Shown one piece after another: positions 8,779 to 16,068 of a DNA stretch of 33,387 bases. This DNA comes from Thermoanaerobaculia bacterium. GTDB lineage: Bacteria > Acidobacteriota > Thermoanaerobaculia > UBA5066. The stretch lies in NCBI GenBank assembly GCA_022071945.1, contig JAJVIN010000053.1:1-33387 (forward strand). Direction: 5' to 3'. Under the pieces are notes generated by a model. That model saw nothing but the letters and a program-made list of their open reading frames with translations, did no database searches and had not been told where the DNA came from. The position numbers were made by a program, and so were the translations under genes. How positions within the stretch are numbered: position 1 is the stretch's first letter; each line of letters opens with the position of its first letter.

Positions 8779-9132
8779 ATGAAGTTCCTCGTCATCCTGA
8801 ACGACGCGCCCTACGGCACGGAGCGCACGTACAACGGACTCCGCCTTGCCGCGAACCTCCTATCGAAGATCGAGGGAGCCCACATTACGGTGTTCCTCAT
8901 GGGCGACGCCGTCGGCTCAGCGAAAGCGGAGCAGAGGACGCCCAACGGCTACTACAACGTCGAGCGGATGCTCAAGGGACTCCTGGGCCGCAAGGGAGAA
9001 GTGCTCCTCTGCGGGACCTGCATGGACGCCCGGGGAATCACGGAAACCGAGATCGTGGCGGGGAGTCGCCGCAGCACGCTCGACGAGCTCACGGAGAAGA
9101 CCGCCTCGGCCGACAAGGTCCTGGTCTTCTGA
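8779..9132 (+). CDS. DsrE/DsrF-like sulfur-relay family protein
   Basis: A 117-aa cytoplasmic protein with the DsrE/F fold pattern: N-terminal MKFLVILNDAPYG strand, TVFLMGDAV strand and a CGTC pair (Cys78, Cys81) in LLCGTCMDARG, which is the expected sulfur-carrying position. Such proteins accept or pass persulfide sulfur. I chose ATG 8779 over the in-frame GTG at 8770 because GGAAGGGG (8763-8770) then lies eight bases upstream and the protein begins at the conserved first strand. It follows the ArsR-rhodanese gene and precedes the fragment of a flavoprotein gene, which together suggest a former sulfide- or persulfide-handling operon. Confidence 0.88.
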   Translation: MKFLVILNDAPYGTERTYNGLRLAANLLSKIEGAHITVFLMGDAVGSAKAEQRTPNGYYNVERMLKGLLGRKGEVLLCGTCMDARGITETEIVAGSRRSTLDELTEKTASADKVLVF

Positions 9133-9150
9133 ACGGGCAGGGGGCAAGGC

Positions 9151-9240
9151 GTGAAAGAGCAGGCGATTCCGATTCTAGGCGGCGGGATCGGCGGCGTCGT
9201 CGCAGCGAACCGTCTGCGCAAGCGCCCACGACGTACATAA
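9151..9240 (+). pseudogene. N-terminal stub of an FAD/NAD(P)-dependent oxidoreductase
   Basis: From GTG 9151, preceded by a purine-rich AGGGGGCAAGG, the frame reads VKEQAIPILGGGIGGVVAA and stops after 29 codons. The GxGxxG dinucleotide-binding motif directly after a beta strand is the first element of sulfide:quinone reductase-like flavoproteins (about 400 residues). Nothing of the remaining 370 residues is present downstream, so the gene has been deleted after its first Rossmann turn. Linkage to rhodanese and DsrE genes makes a sulfide:quinone reductase-like ancestor likely, but the stub is too short to prove which flavoprotein it was. Confidence 0.7.
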
Positions 9241-9388
9241 CCAGCACGAACACGAGAGCCCGGTCCGGGAGCCGCACAGTCACCAGCACCGGCGCCTGCC
9301 CATTGCCCACGATCATCCTCACGTTTCCTATGCTCACCACAGGCATACACACCTTCGCACGCCGAAAGACTCGGCCGGCTACCCCTGA
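9239..9388 (+). pseudogene. Histidine-rich C-terminal tail of an unidentified protein
   Basis: A frame different from the flavoprotein stub reads a dense His tract (QHEHES, PHSHQH, AHDHPH, AHHRHTH) over about 35 residues and stops at 9388. Such tails occur on metal-handling proteins. There is no start codon of its own and upstream in this frame lies the flavoprotein stub. This looks like the second half of a deletion scar that joined the start of one gene to the end of another near 9230-9240. It could also be a chance frame, since CAC/CAT-rich DNA is needed. Confidence 0.4.
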
Positions 9389-9545
9389 GGGACTTCGCTT
9401 GCACAGTCTCTCTTGCAAAGAGCTGCGGATGGCTTTGGACGACGAGTCCAGAGACCATCCCGGCCAGCCTCAGAGCTCGAACCCGCAGGCACGGCCTGCA
9501 CCACCTCACGCATGCCGAAGCAACCCTGTGCTATCTTCCGCGCCG

Positions 9546-9848
9546 GTGTTGAGAAGGCTCCTCTTTCTGGTTTTCGCCGTCTTCCTGATCCAGGAGACGA
9601 ACCTCGGCTCCCTCCTCCTCGGGGCCGAGTGCGTGGAGACCTGCCCCGACGACACCAGCCCAGGCCATTGCCCGCCGACGTGCGCCACATGCAGCTGCGG
9701 CACCCATGTCAACCCGGTGGTGCCGAAAGTGGCCGCCCTCGCAAGTCCCGCCCCGCGCCCGTGCCGCCCCTCGTTCGAGGCGACCGTGCCTCCTGCCTCC
9801 CGGCACATCGGCGAGATCCTGCACGTCCCGAAACCGGCCCTCGCGTAG
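9546..9848 (+). CDS. Small exported Cys-rich protein preceding the efflux operon
   Basis: From GTG 9546 the protein (100 aa) starts with a hydrophobic segment MLRRLLFLVFAVFL, a likely signal peptide or membrane anchor. A cluster of six cysteines (Cys29, 33, 42, 46, 49, 51) and histidines (41, 54) follows, then a Pro/Ala-rich tail. I do not know its function. Binding metal in the periplasm is a reasonable inference from the Cys/His cluster and from its place just upstream of czcC. The open frame extends further upstream (to 9303), but that part is low-complexity and lacks a signal peptide, so the later start is preferred. No Shine-Dalgarno is seen, and a TATCTT box lies close upstream, so a leaderless transcript is possible. 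Confidence 0.65.
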   Translation: MLRRLLFLVFAVFLIQETNLGSLLLGAECVETCPDDTSPGHCPPTCATCSCGTHVNPVVPKVAALASPAPRPCRPSFEATVPPASRHIGEILHVPKPALA

Positions 9849-9870
9849 CAGCGGCTGAAGGGAGGCCCCA

Positions 9871-9906
9871 TCCGGAAGCGTCGCGCAAAGAGCGACGCTC
9901 GCCGGA
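9871..9906 (+). promoter_or_regulatory. Strong hairpin between the Cys-rich gene and czcC
   Basis: A perfect 8-bp stem AGCGTCGC (9877-9884) / GCGACGCT (9892-9899) with a 7-nt loop, extended by TCCGG / CCGGA (9871-9875 / 9902-9906). There is no T-run, so it is probably an mRNA processing, stability or attenuation element rather than an intrinsic terminator. The 230-nt gap 9849-10078 holds nothing else I can name. Confidence 0.5.
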
Positions 9907-10078
9907 GGCGGCATTCCCTCAGACCTCTTCGCTGACGGGTCGGCCATCCCGGCCGGCACGCCGCCACCGCGACGGGTCGACGCACGCGAATCCCGGGCGG
10001 ATTCACTCGAATCCCGACCTGGGCCCTCGGTCAAGACCGGGGAGCGCGCTTCTCTCCCGCCGCTTCCAGGAGGACGGA

Positions 10079-11332
10079 ATGGGAATTCGATCGCATGGCC
10101 GCTGGATGCTCGCGCTCGCAGCTCTGGTCGGCACTCTCGAAGCGCACGCGGACGACGGGCTCCGAATGGACGACTACGTCCGGCTCGTCCTGCAGTCACA
10201 CCCGGCCGCGGGGGCGGCGGCGGCGCTCGACGCGAGCGCCTCGGCAGAGTCGAAGGCGGCACGTCTCCTCCCTGACCCGACGTTCGAGGTGAGCCTCGGG
10301 AAGGGCCAGGCCTCGGACGGCTCCGGCTCCGCGAAGACGGAGAAGGGCTTCTCCGTCTCGCAGTCGATCCCGTGGCTTCCGGCCCGTTCAGCGTCGATCG
10401 AGGCCGCGGATCACGAGGCCAGGGCGCTGCGTGCCGAGGGACTCGCGACGCGGTGGGGCCTCGAGCTCGACGCGCGAGTCGCGTACGCCCGTCTCCTCTT
10501 CGCCCGGGCGCAGGTCGAGGTGAGCCGGGCCTCCACGGCGGACGCTGCGTCCCTCCTCGACCTGATGACCCGGCGTGAATCCCTGGGCGAGGCGCGCGAG
10601 GTGGACCGGATCAAGTCGCGCGTCGAGTGGCTCCGGCAGGATCGTGAGCTGAGCGCCGCCTACAGGGAAGAGCTCGCCGCGGAAGGCATCCTGCGGACGC
10701 TCGCGGGAGCGCCGCTCCCCGATCCGCTACGCCTCGAGGGAGAGCTGCCGCGGCACACCGACGCCATGCGCGCCCTCCTCGACGCGAAACCCGAGAACCT
10801 CGAGAGAAGCCCGGCGCTGATCCGTGCCCGCGCCGAGGCTTCCCGCGCCTCGTCGCTCCTCTCGAGCGCCCGCCGAGGTCGGATCCCGGACCTCGGCTTC
10901 TCCTTCTTCCGGCAGAACGAGCTCGATCGCGAGGCATGGGGCGGCGCGCTCGGCCTCTCCCTGCCGCTCTGGAACGCACGGCGTGGAGACGTCGCGCGCG
11001 CCGAGGCCGAGAGCCGCCTCCGGGCCGCCGATGCCGAGCGCGTGCGCCTTTCTCTCCTCGCCGACCTCGCGACACGCCGCCGCGACGTCGAAACCCTGGC
11101 CGTCCAGGTTGCCTCGCTCGAGGGAGACCTCCTTCCCTCCGCTGCCGAGAGCGTCCGTCTCGCCCGCCTCCTCTTCGAGGAAGGCGAGACCTCCCTCCTC
11201 GACCTCCTCGACGCACAGCGCACGGCCCGCGAGGCCCGCCGCGAGGAGATCCGCGCCCGCTTCGAGCTGATGACCGCGATCGCCGAGCTTCAGCGGCTCC
11301 TCGGTCCCAACGACGCCCCCTCCGGGAGATAG
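10079..11332 (+). CDS. czcC: CzcC-like outer-membrane efflux channel (TolC family)
   Basis: A 417-aa TolC-family protein with an N-terminal signal peptide (about residues 1-24, ending LEAHA). Two duplicated halves of long alpha-helices follow, with the familiar LLPDPTFEVSLG segment and a C-terminal LARLLFEEGETSLLDLLDAQ motif. It forms the outer-membrane exit duct for the RND pump encoded downstream. The open frame extends far upstream, but AGGAGG at 10068-10073 lies five bases before ATG 10079 and the signal peptide begins there. Only 3 nt separate it from czcB. Length matches CzcC/CusC relatives. Confidence 0.92.
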   Translation: MGIRSHGRWMLALAALVGTLEAHADDGLRMDDYVRLVLQSHPAAGAAAALDASASAESKAARLLPDPTFEVSLGKGQASDGSGSAKTEKGFSVSQSIPWLPARSASIEAADHEARALRAEGLATRWGLELDARVAYARLLFARAQVEVSRASTADAASLLDLMTRRESLGEAREVDRIKSRVEWLRQDRELSAAYREELAAEGILRTLAGAPLPDPLRLEGELPRHTDAMRALLDAKPENLERSPALIRARAEASRASSLLSSARRGRIPDLGFSFFRQNELDREAWGGALGLSLPLWNARRGDVARAEAESRLRAADAERVRLSLLADLATRRRDVETLAVQVASLEGDLLPSAAESVRLARLLFEEGETSLLDLLDAQRTAREARREEIRARFELMTAIAELQRLLGPNDAPSGR

Positions 11333-11335
11333 ACG

Positions 11336-12583
11336 ATGACGAAGACTCTCACTGCCTCATGGCTTCTTGCCGCGATCCTCGGCCTCACCCTCGCGCTCTC
11401 CGGGTGCGGGAAGACGAAGCCGGCTCCCGGGAAGGGGGAAGAGGCCGGGCACCCTGCGGAATCCGGAGAGGAGACCCACGCCGCCGAGATTCCTGACGAG
11501 GTCCGGATCACCGCCGCCGCCATCTCCGAGGCGGGAATCGCGACCTGGAAGGTCCAGGTCGTCGACCTCGCGCACCTCCTCTCCCTCAACGGGACGGTCG
11601 GCTACGACGAGAACCGCCTCCTCCAGGTCGCCGCGAACGTGAAGGGGCGCGTCGCCTCGATCCCGGTCGACCTCGGCTCGAGTGTCGCGAAGGGTCAGCC
11701 CCTCCTCGTCATCGAGAGCGTCGACCTCGGCCGGGCGCGCGAGGAGTTCTTGCGGGAGCTCTCCGCATTCAGCGTCTCGGCGCGCGCTTTCGAGCGGGCC
11801 CGGAAGCTCGTGGAGGAGAAGGCGATCAGCGCCGGGGAGTTCCAGTCCCGCGAGGGCGATTACCTGGCGCGGAAGGCAGGCCTCGCCTCCGCCGAAAGGA
11901 CCCTCCACCTCTACGGCGACGACGACGAGGCGATCCGCCGCCTCCGCGCTGCCGCCGCTTCGGACGCGCACACCGCCGAGGACGGCGCCGCCCTCACGCT
12001 TCGCGCGCCGTTCGCCGGGCGCGTCGTCGAGCGCAAGGTCACCCCCGGCGCGCTCTTCGAGGCGCTTCAGCCGCTCCTGACGCTCGCCGACCTCTCCACG
12101 GTCTGGGTCTTCCTCGACGTCTACGAGAAGGACCTCTCGCAGCTCCACGAGGGGCTCGCGGTCACGCTTCGGACCGAGGCGTACCCGCAGGAGACCTTCC
12201 CTGGGAAGATCGACTTCCTCGGCGGAGCCATCGACGCCCAGACGCGGAGCACCCGCGTCCGTGCGACCGTCATGAACCGCTCCGGAAGGCTGCGGCCCGG
12301 CCTCTTCGTCAAGGCCCTGGTCGACGTCCCCCGGCCGAAGAGCGAGTCCCATCCCGTCGTCGCCGTCCCGCAGGGGGCGATCCAGTCGCTCGAGGGGCGG
12401 CCGACGGTCTTCGTCCAGAAGGAGCCCGGAGTCTTCGTCCGGCACGCCGTCGAGACGGGCCACACGTTCGAGGGTTTCACGGAGGTCCTCTCCGGCGTGA
12501 AGTCGGGAGACGTCGTGGTGACGGAAGGGAGCTTCGTCCTGAAGTCGGAGTTCGCGAAGGCCTCGCTCGCCGAGGAGCACTGA
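11336..12583 (+). CDS. czcB: CzcB-like periplasmic adaptor (membrane fusion) lipoprotein
   Basis: A 415-aa RND membrane-fusion protein. The N-terminus has a lipoprotein signal with lipobox LSGC (Cys24), followed by a charged linker with a few His and Asp/Glu residues. Then come a barrel-sandwich/lipoyl hybrid (around 95-120 and 220-245), a helical hairpin (around 140-205) and the C-terminal beta-barrel domain (VWVFLDVYEKDLSQL, then GAIDAQTRSTRVRATVMN). It bridges the CzcA pump and the CzcC channel across the periplasm. It sits between czcC (3 nt upstream) and czcA (1 nt downstream, TGAGATG), so translation is probably coupled. Confidence 0.94.
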   Translation: MTKTLTASWLLAAILGLTLALSGCGKTKPAPGKGEEAGHPAESGEETHAAEIPDEVRITAAAISEAGIATWKVQVVDLAHLLSLNGTVGYDENRLLQVAANVKGRVASIPVDLGSSVAKGQPLLVIESVDLGRAREEFLRELSAFSVSARAFERARKLVEEKAISAGEFQSREGDYLARKAGLASAERTLHLYGDDDEAIRRLRAAAASDAHTAEDGAALTLRAPFAGRVVERKVTPGALFEALQPLLTLADLSTVWVFLDVYEKDLSQLHEGLAVTLRTEAYPQETFPGKIDFLGGAIDAQTRSTRVRATVMNRSGRLRPGLFVKALVDVPRPKSESHPVVAVPQGAIQSLEGRPTVFVQKEPGVFVRHAVETGHTFEGFTEVLSGVKSGDVVVTEGSFVLKSEFAKASLAEEH

Positions 12584-12584
12584 G

Positions 12585-15500
12585 ATGCTCCGGAGGATCG
12601 TCGACCTCAGCCTCGAGAACCGCGCCCTCGTCCTCCTCGCCTCGCTCCTCCTCGTCGTCGGCGGAGGGTACGCCCTCACACAGCTCCCGATCGACGCCGT
12701 CCCAGACATCACCAACGTCCAGGTCCAGGTCCTGACGAAGGCCCCGGCCCTCGGCCCGGTCGAGATGGAGCAGTTCGTCACCTACCCGGTCGAGGCGGCC
12801 ATGAACGGCCTCCCGCGGCTGAAGGAGATCCGCTCGGTCTCACGCTATGGCCTCTCCGCCGTGACGATCGTCTTCGAGGACGGGGTGAACATCTTCTTCG
12901 CCCGACAGCTCGTCGCCGAACGCCTCGTACAGGCGCGGGAAGCGATTCCCGAAGGGCTCGGAAACCCGGAGATGGGACCGGTGACGACGGGCCTCGGCGA
13001 CGTCTTCCAGTTCACGGTCGAGGGCGAGGGGGTCTCGGCCATGGAGCGCCGGTCGATCCTCGACTGGATGATCGCGCCTCGCCTGCGTGCCGTCCCCGGC
13101 GTCACCGAGGTGAACACCTGGGGCGGCCTCCCGAAGCAGTACCAGGTCCTCGTCGACCCGGCCCGGCTCCGGGCGCACGGCCTTTCGCTCCGCGAGGTCT
13201 TCGAGGCGGCGGAGCGCGGGAACGCGAACGCCGGAGGCGGGTACATCGAGCACAACCGCGAGCAGTACATCGTGCGGGGCGAGGGGCTCGTCGGCTCGAT
13301 CTCCGACATCGAGAAGATCGTCCTGAAGGCCGACGAGCACGGGACCCCCGTGACCGTCGGGAGCATCGCGCAGGTGCGCGAGGGATCGATGATGCGGATC
13401 GGCGTCGCGACGAAGGACGGCCACGGCGAGACGGTCATCGGGCTCGTCCAGATGCTGGCGGGCGAGAACGCCCTGGATGTCGCCACCCGGGCCCGCATGG
13501 CGGTCGAGGAGCTCCAGCCGACGCTGCCGAAGGGCGTCAAGATCGTCCCCTACTACGACCGGGCGTCGTTCGTGAGGCGCGTCATCCGAACCGTGGAAAC
13601 GAACCTCCTCGAGGGGAGCATCCTCGTCGTCGCCGTTCTCTTTCTCTTCCTCGGAAACGTTCGAGCAGGGCTCATCGTGGCCTCGGCGATCCCGCTCTCG
13701 ATGCTCCTCGCCTTCACGGGAATGGTCGAGACGCGCATCTCCGCGAACCTCATGAGCCTCGGCGCCATCGACTTCGGGCTGATCGTCGACGGCGCGGTCG
13801 TCCTCGTCGAGAACGTCGTCCGCCGCCTCTCGGAGCCGGAGGGGCGGGAAAAGACGGTCCGACAGCTGACGGCGGAGGCCGCCCACGAGGTCGTCCGGCC
13901 GATCACATTCGGCATCGGCATCATCGCCCTCGTCTACCTTCCGATCCTCAGCCTCGAGGGTGTCGAGGGGAAGATGTTCAAGCCGATGGCCTGGACGGTC
14001 GTCTTCGCCCTGGCCGGCTCGCTCCTCCTCACGCTCACGCTCACGCCGGTCCTCGCGTCGCTCTTCCTGAAGAAGACGGGGCACGACCACGAGCCCCGCT
14101 TCGTCGGCTGGCTCCGCGTCCGCTACCTCGCGCTCCTCGACATCAGCCTGAAGCAGCGGGTCCCCGTCATTCTCTCGGCCGTCGTCGCGGTCGTCGCCGG
14201 CATCCTCGTCGGCTCGCGCCTCGGCGGCGAGTTCCTTCCGAGGCTGGACGAGGGGGACCTCTCCATCTCCGCCATCCGCCCCCCGTCCGTCGGCATCTCC
14301 GAGGTCGCGGCGTCGACGGGGCGTATCGAGCGCGTCCTCAAGCGCTTTCCGGAGGTCGTCACGGTCGTCAGCCGCTCGGGGAGCCCCGAGCTCGCGACGG
14401 ATGTCATGGGGATCGAGCAAGGCGACGTCTTCGTCATCCTCAAGCCGAAGAAGGAGTGGACCTCGGCGCGGACGAAGGGCGAGCTCGTCGAGAAGATGGA
14501 GCACGCTCTCGGCGAGTCGGTGCCCGGCGTCGGCTTCTCCTTCCTCCAGCCGATCGAGATGCGCTTCAACGAGCTCATCGCCGGAGTGAGGTCCGACATC
14601 GGCATCAAGCTCTTCGGCGACGACCTCGAGGTCCTGCGCGAGAAGGGCGAGGAGATCGCCAGGGTCGTCGCCACCGTCCCCGGCTCCGCGGACGTCAAGA
14701 CCGAGCAGACGGCCGGCCTCCCGGTCCTCCGCGTCCGGGTCGACCGCGACCGTTGCGCCCGCTACGGCATCTCGATCTCCGACGTCCTCGACACCGTCGA
14801 GGCGGCGCGCGCCGGCAAGATCGTCGGGACCGTCTTCGAGGGTCAGCGCCGCTTCACTCTCGCGGTGCGGTTCGAGGACGCGACGGCCCGAACGATCGAC
14901 TCCCTCGCGAACGTCCCCGTCGCCGCGCCGGGGGGCGCCCTCGTCCCGCTCGGCCAGCTCGCCGAGATCACCCTCGACACCGGACCGGCGCAGATCTCCC
15001 GAGAGGCGGTGCGCCGGCGCATCGTCGTCGAGACGAACGTGCGCGGCCGCGACGTCGCCTCGTTCGTGAAGGAGGCGAAGGAGCGGATCGCTCGCGAGGT
15101 CACGCTCCCCGGCGGCTACTACATCACCTGGGGCGGGCAATTCGAGAACCTCGAGCGGGCCTCCCGCCGCCTCGCCGTCGTCGTGCCGCTCGCCCTCGCC
15201 CTCATCTTCGCGATGCTCTACTTCACGTTCGGCTCCTGGAAGCCGGCCGCCCTCATCTACCTCAACGTCCCGCTCGCGGCCACGGGCGGCGTCTTCGCTC
15301 TCTCGCTCCGGGGCCTCCCGTTCTCGATCGCCGCGGCCGTCGGCTTCATCGCCCTCTTCGGCGTCGCCGTCCTGAACGGCGTCGTCCTGATGACCCAGAT
15401 CCGCGACCTGGAGGCGCGTTCCGACGCCGGCATCCTCGACGTCCTCCGCCGCTCCTGCGGCCTGAGGCTGCGGCCCGTGCTCATGACGGCCTTCGTCGCG

Positions 15501-15689
15501 TCGCTGGGGTTCGTCCCGATGGCGCTCGCGACGGGCTCCGGCGCGGAGGTCCAGCGGCCGCTCGCCACCGTCGTCATCGGCGGCCTCGTCACGTCGACGC
15601 TCCTGACGCTCTTCATCCTCCCCACCGTCTACTCCCTCCTCGGCCGTCCCGGCCGGGGCCCCGACCCGGAGGTGGCGCATGAGTCCTGA
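12585..15689 (+). CDS. czcA: CzcA-type heavy-metal RND efflux pump
   Basis: A 1034-aa inner-membrane RND transporter of full family length with 12 predicted membrane segments and two large periplasmic loops. The transmembrane-4 signature reads DFGLIVDGAVVLVEN, giving the charged residues Asp396, Asp402 and Glu409. That DFGx3DGAx3VEN pattern is the one described for divalent-cation (Zn/Co/Cd, sometimes Ni) HME pumps and differs from the monovalent Cu/Ag (CusA) type. It exports metal using proton motive force together with the CzcB and CzcC proteins. Its 3' end overlaps the PII-like gene by 11 nt. Long antisense open frames here are shadows of its strong codon bias. Confidence 0.96.
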   Translation: MLRRIVDLSLENRALVLLASLLLVVGGGYALTQLPIDAVPDITNVQVQVLTKAPALGPVEMEQFVTYPVEAAMNGLPRLKEIRSVSRYGLSAVTIVFEDGVNIFFARQLVAERLVQAREAIPEGLGNPEMGPVTTGLGDVFQFTVEGEGVSAMERRSILDWMIAPRLRAVPGVTEVNTWGGLPKQYQVLVDPARLRAHGLSLREVFEAAERGNANAGGGYIEHNREQYIVRGEGLVGSISDIEKIVLKADEHGTPVTVGSIAQVREGSMMRIGVATKDGHGETVIGLVQMLAGENALDVATRARMAVEELQPTLPKGVKIVPYYDRASFVRRVIRTVETNLLEGSILVVAVLFLFLGNVRAGLIVASAIPLSMLLAFTGMVETRISANLMSLGAIDFGLIVDGAVVLVENVVRRLSEPEGREKTVRQLTAEAAHEVVRPITFGIGIIALVYLPILSLEGVEGKMFKPMAWTVVFALAGSLLLTLTLTPVLASLFLKKTGHDHEPRFVGWLRVRYLALLDISLKQRVPVILSAVVAVVAGILVGSRLGGEFLPRLDEGDLSISAIRPPSVGISEVAASTGRIERVLKRFPEVVTVVSRSGSPELATDVMGIEQGDVFVILKPKKEWTSARTKGELVEKMEHALGESVPGVGFSFLQPIEMRFNELIAGVRSDIGIKLFGDDLEVLREKGEEIARVVATVPGSADVKTEQTAGLPVLRVRVDRDRCARYGISISDVLDTVEAARAGKIVGTVFEGQRRFTLAVRFEDATARTIDSLANVPVAAPGGALVPLGQLAEITLDTGPAQISREAVRRRIVVETNVRGRDVASFVKEAKERIAREVTLPGGYYITWGGQFENLERASRRLAVVVPLALALIFAMLYFTFGSWKPAALIYLNVPLAATGGVFALSLRGLPFSIAAAVGFIALFGVAVLNGVVLMTQIRDLEARSDAGILDVLRRSCGLRLRPVLMTAFVASLGFVPMALATGSGAEVQRPLATVVIGGLVTSTLLTLFILPTVYSLLGRPGRGPDPEVAHES

Positions 15690-16068
15690 TTCGATGCACG
15701 TTGTCGTGGCGTTCGTCCAGCCGTTCCTCCTCGAGGAGGTCGTGGACGCTCTTCGGCTCGTCCGGAACTTCCCGGGGATGAGCGTGAGCGAGGTTCGCGG
15801 CTTCGGCCGGCGCTGCGCCCACGCGCCGCTCCGTGGGGAGGCGACCGAGGTGGAGCCTTTCGAGGAGCGTGCTCGGATCGAGATCTGCTGCCGGGAGTCC
15901 GAGCTGAAGCCGATCCTCGACACGCTCTGGAGATCAGCACACACTGGCAACGCCGGCGACGGGAAGATCTTCGTCCTCCCGCTCCAGCGCGCCATCCACA
16001 TCCGGACCCGTGAGGAGGGCTCCGAGGCCCTCGTCTGCGGATACCCCGCCGAAGACCCCCATGGCTGA
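15679..16068 (+). CDS. PII-like signalling protein of the metal efflux operon
   Basis: A 129-aa protein with the PII ferredoxin-like fold: VVAFVQPFLLEEVVDALR at the start, a T-loop-like segment with RCAHAPLRG, and the C-terminal signature GNAGDGKIFVLPLQRAI. The canonical uridylylation Tyr of GlnB is not evident, so it is not a standard nitrogen regulator. PII-like proteins recur beside CzcA-type pumps and may bind a nucleotide or metal to tune transport. That role is inferred from context. It overlaps czcA by 11 nt and the ATPase by 8 nt, so the genes are translated as a unit. Confidence 0.85.
   Translation: MSPDSMHVVVAFVQPFLLEEVVDALRLVRNFPGMSVSEVRGFGRRCAHAPLRGEATEVEPFEERARIEICCRESELKPILDTLWRSAHTGNAGDGKIFVLPLQRAIHIRTREEGSEALVCGYPAEDPHG

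Noticed and set aside
9413-10078. Upstream extension of the czcC frame
   Set aside because: It would put the signal peptide at about residue 223 and ignore the good AGGAGG before ATG 10079; the extension is Pro/Arg-rich shadow of the small Cys-rich gene.
11357-12781. Minus-strand open frame antisense to czcB
   Set aside because: A codon-bias shadow of the adaptor gene; no motifs.
12840-16001. Very long open frame on the minus strand antisense to czcA
   Set aside because: Low-complexity Arg/Asp/Glu-rich translation produced by GC-biased third positions of czcA; the plus-strand protein has full RND family motifs.
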